From: Brachionus manjavacas
Taxonomy: Eukaryota; Rotifera; Eurotatoria; Ploima; Brachionidae
DNA: 64,000 nucleotides
Direction of reading: 5' to 3'
NCBI GenBank assembly: GCA_019054805.1
Contig: JAHQIY010000013.1
Coordinates: 806,001-870,000, forward strand
This document shows, piece after piece, positions 58,601-64,000 of the stretch. The notes beneath the pieces were generated by a model. That model searched no databases. It was not told the DNA's origin and saw only the letters and a program-made list of their open reading frames with translations. Within the stretch, counting starts at the first letter, position 1, and every line of letters starts with the position of its first letter. A program made the position numbers and the translations under genes.

Positions 58601-61600
58601 TTAATTTTTAATATTAATAAAAACTTTATGTAAAATTTATTAAAAAACCAAAATGTCCGTAAAATAATATTATCATCTTAAAGCTTATTCTTGTATCTTT
58701 CAATTGAGCATTTGTAAGTTGGACCATTAATTTTATTCTTTAATTTAGTTTAGTTCAAATTAAAACATGAAAATTTTGGACAAAATAAGTCTAAAAGGCG
58801 AAGAGATATATAAATTAAATTGATTTAGATTTTTTTTTATAACTTAATCTCATAACAACTTAAGTTTAGAATTTTAAGTGGATTGCTTATTCCTTTCAAA
58901 AGTTATTGCTATTAAAGTGAAATTACCCACTATTTTTCGCCCCTTGGAAATTAAAGTAATATAAAGGGTTTTTTGACCATAACTTTTGAACGGAACATTG
59001 TACAGACATGATCTATATATTATTGTAATCCTCATTCAATTTTCAATCCAACGTTATGTAAAAATATATTTTTCAAATCAAAAAGCTAGAGGACATTCTG
59101 AGGGTTTGAGGAAGTTCAAGGGAACGAAGCTTTCTATATCAGGAAGGTCTGAACTAGAAAGCTGACCATATATTTTAAACTAGACAGCCCAAAGAACCTC
59201 TGTGTTAAATTTTATGGAGATTGGTCCACCGCAACATATTTTTTTTCATCTAAAAAAACTAACTACTACTAACTACTACTTTCCATAAGAACATGCCAGA
59301 TACTATGAAAACACTCTTAATAAAAAAATGTCTCAAAAATCGAGTAATTTCGTTAACAAGTTTTGGGACATAAATACTTACTGAATATCCCGACAATCAC
59401 ATCTATATGTTGCTAAACTATCTGGACAGTTGCAGCTAGTACCTGTAGTTCGGCAGTACAGCCCTATTGTGTCATCACATGGATTTTCCCAAAAACTGCA
59501 TGTTTCCCCATAAGTTCTAAAATCAACTTTTTCCATATTTTATTTAAAAGCTAATTATTACAAAGAGAGGACTCGCTTTAGTTCGATCTTACCAAAATAT
59601 TCCGAAAAACCAGAACTAAATTTGTGACTCAACAAAAAGATCGGATTAATGTGAGCCAACTCAATTTATCCTAATATACTTACCACACTTTCCCGAACCA
59701 CCATCCTAAATATTATCTTTAATAAAATTTTAAAATAATTAAATAAACCTACATAATGCTGAGTTTTTGGGCAAGAGCAAATCTGCAAGCCATTAGCATC
59801 CATTTCGCAAACCAGTCCAAGCTCGCATTTGTATGTTGTTCCATCACAATATTGATTTATGCCTGCAGGCTTTTCTGTGGTATTAATTTTAGAAAAAAGT
59901 CATCTTAATCTAAAGAAAACTCACGGCATTTGTCCATTTGAAAACTAATTGGATTAATCACCTATAAACAAAAAATTAACTAGAAATTTTTTTCGTAACT
60001 AAATTGATTTTTTTATCACTTAATTTCAAAAAAAAAAAAACACATTTGGCGATGCAACAAAAAAAAATTAAATTATAGAAAAGAAACTTCAAAATGTAAA
60101 TGCTAAAAAAAAAATAAAAAAGATTTATTCAATTTCTAATTTAACTTAATTAATATTTATTTATAAATTTAAATTAGTTTCTTGTTCAATTTGCTATGCT
60201 TATGTGTTTTTCTTCCAACAAATTACAGAGTCGCCGTCATAGGAGAGAGATCCCCTGCATCCATTACCAGCAACTCTAATATTAGATTCTCAAGTCAGCT
60301 TTGGGAGGATACGGGTCCAAACTGAGTGAATCAAGGGTAATATGCACTTATCTACATCTTAATAAAATTTTCTAATTTTAAATATTATTTCTTTGGTTTT
60401 TTAGATTAAAATTTTATAAAAAAGGTATAAGGAATAGATTTGTACAAAAGTGTTGAAAAGTCTAATAAAATTTCAGGAAAAACTTAAATTTTAAATTATC
60501 TAATTAATTACATTTTTTATTTTGTTTTTTGAGTGAAATCATCAACCGACTTTGTTAAAATTAAAAAGAGAATTTTTTATAATTTTTTCTAAAAAAATAA
60601 ACTCATGTCAAGACTTGAACTATTTTATTTTCAAAATTTTGATGATCATCAAGAATGAATTTAATCTTTTGAAAATATAAAAATAAAGTTGATCCTTCAA
60701 TATTCTGTCAAATCAGTTTAAAATAATTTTTTAGTCAAAGTATACAGAACTGCTACGATAAACTGTTTTTACGAAATTTTACGTGATTTACGTAAATCTA
60801 CGTGAAATTACTAAAGTAAGCAAAAAGTAAATTTCCGAAAAATTTTAAAATTACGAAATTTTAGTAAAATTTAGTAAATATAAAAAGGGCCAAAAAAAAC
60901 TGAAAAATGTCGATTTTTAGGAATTTTTCTTTTTTTTAGAAAATTAAAATGAAAATTGAAAAAAAAAAATTACGAAATTTTACGTAATATTACGTAAATT
61001 TTTATTATATTAAATGGGTAAAAAAACAAGAAAACGAAAATCGAGAAAAACAGTAAATTTTGAATAGTTTAATTTAATTTTTAGTTTAATTTTTTATGTA
61101 AAATATTTACAAAAGTTAACTGTTTATTTCGATTTTTTATTTTTATCTGTTTTGAAACTATCTGCGGTTTTTTTCCATGACTTTTTGATACTTTATTTAC
61201 TAAAATTCATGATATAAATAAATAATCTGGTATTAAAAAATAAAGTCACCTCCGAAATCACTGGATATTAACCCAATTGAATTATTATGGAATGAGCTAA
61301 AAGTTTTTGAAAGAAAAAAAATGGTCTTATCCGATTGTGATCACGTTACAGCTATTAAAGAATTTGAAAAATATAATAACGCCAATTAAATGTAAAAGAT
61401 ATATTGATCACTTAAAGAAGGATCACTTAATTCTTAGGTAATAAAAATAGTTTATTGATTGCATTTTAGTTTTGTTTTTTTTATAATTTTTTTTTTCTCG
61501 TTTTTTTACTCCAATTTACTAAAATTTACCATTTTTCCCATTTAATATAATAAAAATTTACGTAAAATTACGGAAAATTGCGGAAAATTTCGTAAAAACA

Positions 61601-64000
61601 GTTTATCGTAGGAGTACAGTATTTAAATTTTTAAGCTATTCTATTAAAGCTCAATTTTACACAAATCATATAAAATATTACTTTTATATTACTATTAGAT
61701 TTAGAAGAAATATCAAAAGCGCTTAAACAAAAAATTATTTTTTTGAAACAAAACAGAGAAGATTTCACCTTTGTAAAAAAATGAAAAAGACGAAAATTAA
61801 ATATTCTAATCATACTGATAATATTCCCTTGAATAATTTTTTGGCAGCATTTTTAAAAAAACATTCAAGTTTATGTAAAAAGAAAATTCTTCATGGTAAA
61901 GAGCTTAAATTTAAATATTTAAAGAGAAAGACAAACAGATTTGATTGCTTTTTGAAATTAAATTTTTTTAAAAATAAACCTAAAAATTTTTTCAATTTTT
62001 GAAACTAAATATTCAACTATTCCTTATTAATGAACTTTAAAAATATTATTTTTCTTTTAGATTTTGATCAAAAGATTGGCATCTTGAAGTTTAGGATCAA
62101 ATAAATCAGATCAAAAAGTATTTTTTTTATAACTTTTGAATGGTATTTGATTAAATTTGATTAAATCTGCAAAAAACATGCTAATTTTTAGATAAGGCTC
62201 TGCAATTTTGCAGGAAAATGCACGTCATTTAAAACTATTTAGTTCAACTGTTTTTGCAGATCCTTATCTAATATTTAGCATGTTTTTCGCATTAGTTAGC
62301 ATTTTGCAGAGAGATTTAATCAAATACCATTCAAAAAGTTATAAAAAAATTACTTTTTGATCTGATTTTTTTGATCCTAAACTTCAAGATGCCGAAAAGA
62401 TTTAAGTGTTTTTTTAAATTTTGGGATGGAAAGTTTTCAAAAAACTTCTAAATCTACTTACCCAATAATCTGGATAAGTGCATCTTTGAAAAGAAAATTT
62501 AAAGATATATTAAACAATTTTTTTTTCTTAAATTACTGGCAAATATATCCAATGCAACTAAGGCCAGCATAATCTTGGCAATGAGGGTTCGTTCCATTGC
62601 AAGCCGTATTGTTTGTTTTTTTAAATACTGACAATTTGAAAATTTTATTTTCATTTAATTTGTCAACTTACGGCATCCTTCTCCATAGCGGTCATCCCAA
62701 TACATCATTTTGTTGCATCTAAAAGGAGAATTAAGAGAAAAGAAATTGAATTATTGCTACATTACTGGCATTTGCCACCAATGCACTGAAGAGCTAGATA
62801 GTCTTTACACTGATATGTATTGGCACACGAAATGTCATAAGTTTTTTTCTCATCTTTAAATTTTTATTTTAATAAAATATTTTTTTAAAAGCTTTATACT
62901 CACTGCAAATGCCGGAAGCCCAGTAATGGGTATAGGGACACCTTGATTCATTAAATTTTTTAGTTTAATATTAAAATAATATTAAAAAAATTGAAATAAT
63001 TACAAACAAGTGCCGGCACAAATTAAGCCTAAGCTGTCTCTACCTTCAAAAATTAACTTAACGTCAGAAATTTAAAACCAATTGTTTATTTTACATTCGT
63101 AATCAAATGCACAGCTAAAACCGTGAGATTTTTTGATAGCTATAAAAATGTTTTTAAAAAAGAAATTATTTTTTATCGTTTTTCTTTTAGTTACTGCAAA
63201 TTTGCGTCGGTAGATCCCAGTAATAATTAGTGGCACATCTATAAAATTTAATTTTTTTTTTTTAGTATAAAAGAACATTGATGCTACGATAAGATGAATT
63301 TTTATTTTAAATATGGTCAATTTACGGTATTGTACCAAAATTCAATGTTTGGTAATATAAGAAAGCATTCATGGTAACTTAATGATATTTATTGGTAAAT
63401 TTGGTGAAAAAAAATCAGATTTTCTCTATTCTAAAAATAAAAATTTTGACCAAAATATAATACACCATTATTAATTTGTGGTAAGAAAAGGTAAAAATAG
63501 GAAAAAAAATTCCAAAAATTTTGATTACTTAGTTTTTTTTACAAAATTGAAATGAATTTGAACCAAATATGAGCTTGAAAGATTTAAAGAATCGTGTATT
63601 AAAAGCAAAGTAAAATTTAGTAACCTTTTTAAGGTAAAGAAAATGAAATTTTGGTATTTTCTTTTTCAGAATATTATTTTATTTGGCACTGTTCCTTTAT
63701 GTACTTTCTGTACTTTAACATAATTTAAATTTATTTGGCCAAGTTCCTTTCTGTAGTCCTTGTACTCTTTGTGCTTAATGGAAACAAAAAAAGGTTTTAA
63801 TTAATCAATATTTTAAATAACAATTTTAGATTTATTTTTCTTATCACAAGCATATCCGATTCCCTAATCAAGGGCTCCGTCCCAGAACCTGTTTTAGTTT
63901 TAATATAATGATTAAAATTTCCTTTAAGTACTGAAAATACAAAAAGGAACAGGGCAAAATAAATTTAAATTATGATAAAGTATAAAAAGAAAATGTTTAA

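Overview
This is a very AT-rich eukaryotic (metazoan) window with spliced genes, short introns, many decayed transposable elements and no bacterial-type gene organisation. The gene content (animal DHDDS and TRIM9 orthologues, C-type-lectin/Cys-rich membrane proteins) and the base composition fit a small invertebrate. A monogonont rotifer of the Brachionus type is my best guess, but that is inference from composition and gene style, not proof.

Layout. (1) 0.36-1.62 kb, minus strand: a complete five-exon DHDDS gene (dolichol synthesis), closely followed by a MITE with an 8-bp target duplication. (2) 2.2-7.7 kb: transposon debris, including a MULE transposase piece, a TA-flanked MITE abutting a pogo/Tigger element, and a jockey-like retroposon with a long open RT frame nested inside the pogo element. 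(3) 8.2-13.5 kb, minus strand: a complete three-exon TRIM9-type E3 ligase gene with a 3.1-kb intron. (4) 14-43 kb: no host gene that I can recognise. It is a graveyard of non-LTR retroposon 3' ends, pogo, MULE and integrase-type fragments, a probable solo LTR, a 337-bp satellite dimer and a large palindromic element carrying an AT-hook ORF. (5) 43.6-63.2+ kb, minus strand: two tandem genes for Cys-rich modular proteins. The downstream gene (43.6-57.1 kb, about 25 exons) encodes a type II membrane protein with repeated six-to-eight-Cys modules and a C-terminal C-type lectin domain. The upstream gene (57.3 kb to beyond 63.2 kb, 5' end not found) has the same modules but stops just where the lectin domain would begin. 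Their introns hold hAT-like, MULE-like, foldback, Tc1/mariner and piggyBac remnants.

The most notable structure is the exon plan of the two Cys-rich genes. Most modules are encoded by an exon pair: a longer exon entering in phase 1 and leaving in phase 2, then a microexon (16-47 nt) that returns to phase 1. Whole modules can therefore be added or lost without breaking the frame. All exon boundaries were read by eye from GT/AG sites and frame continuity; one junction (about 47.2 to 44.5 kb) does not close.
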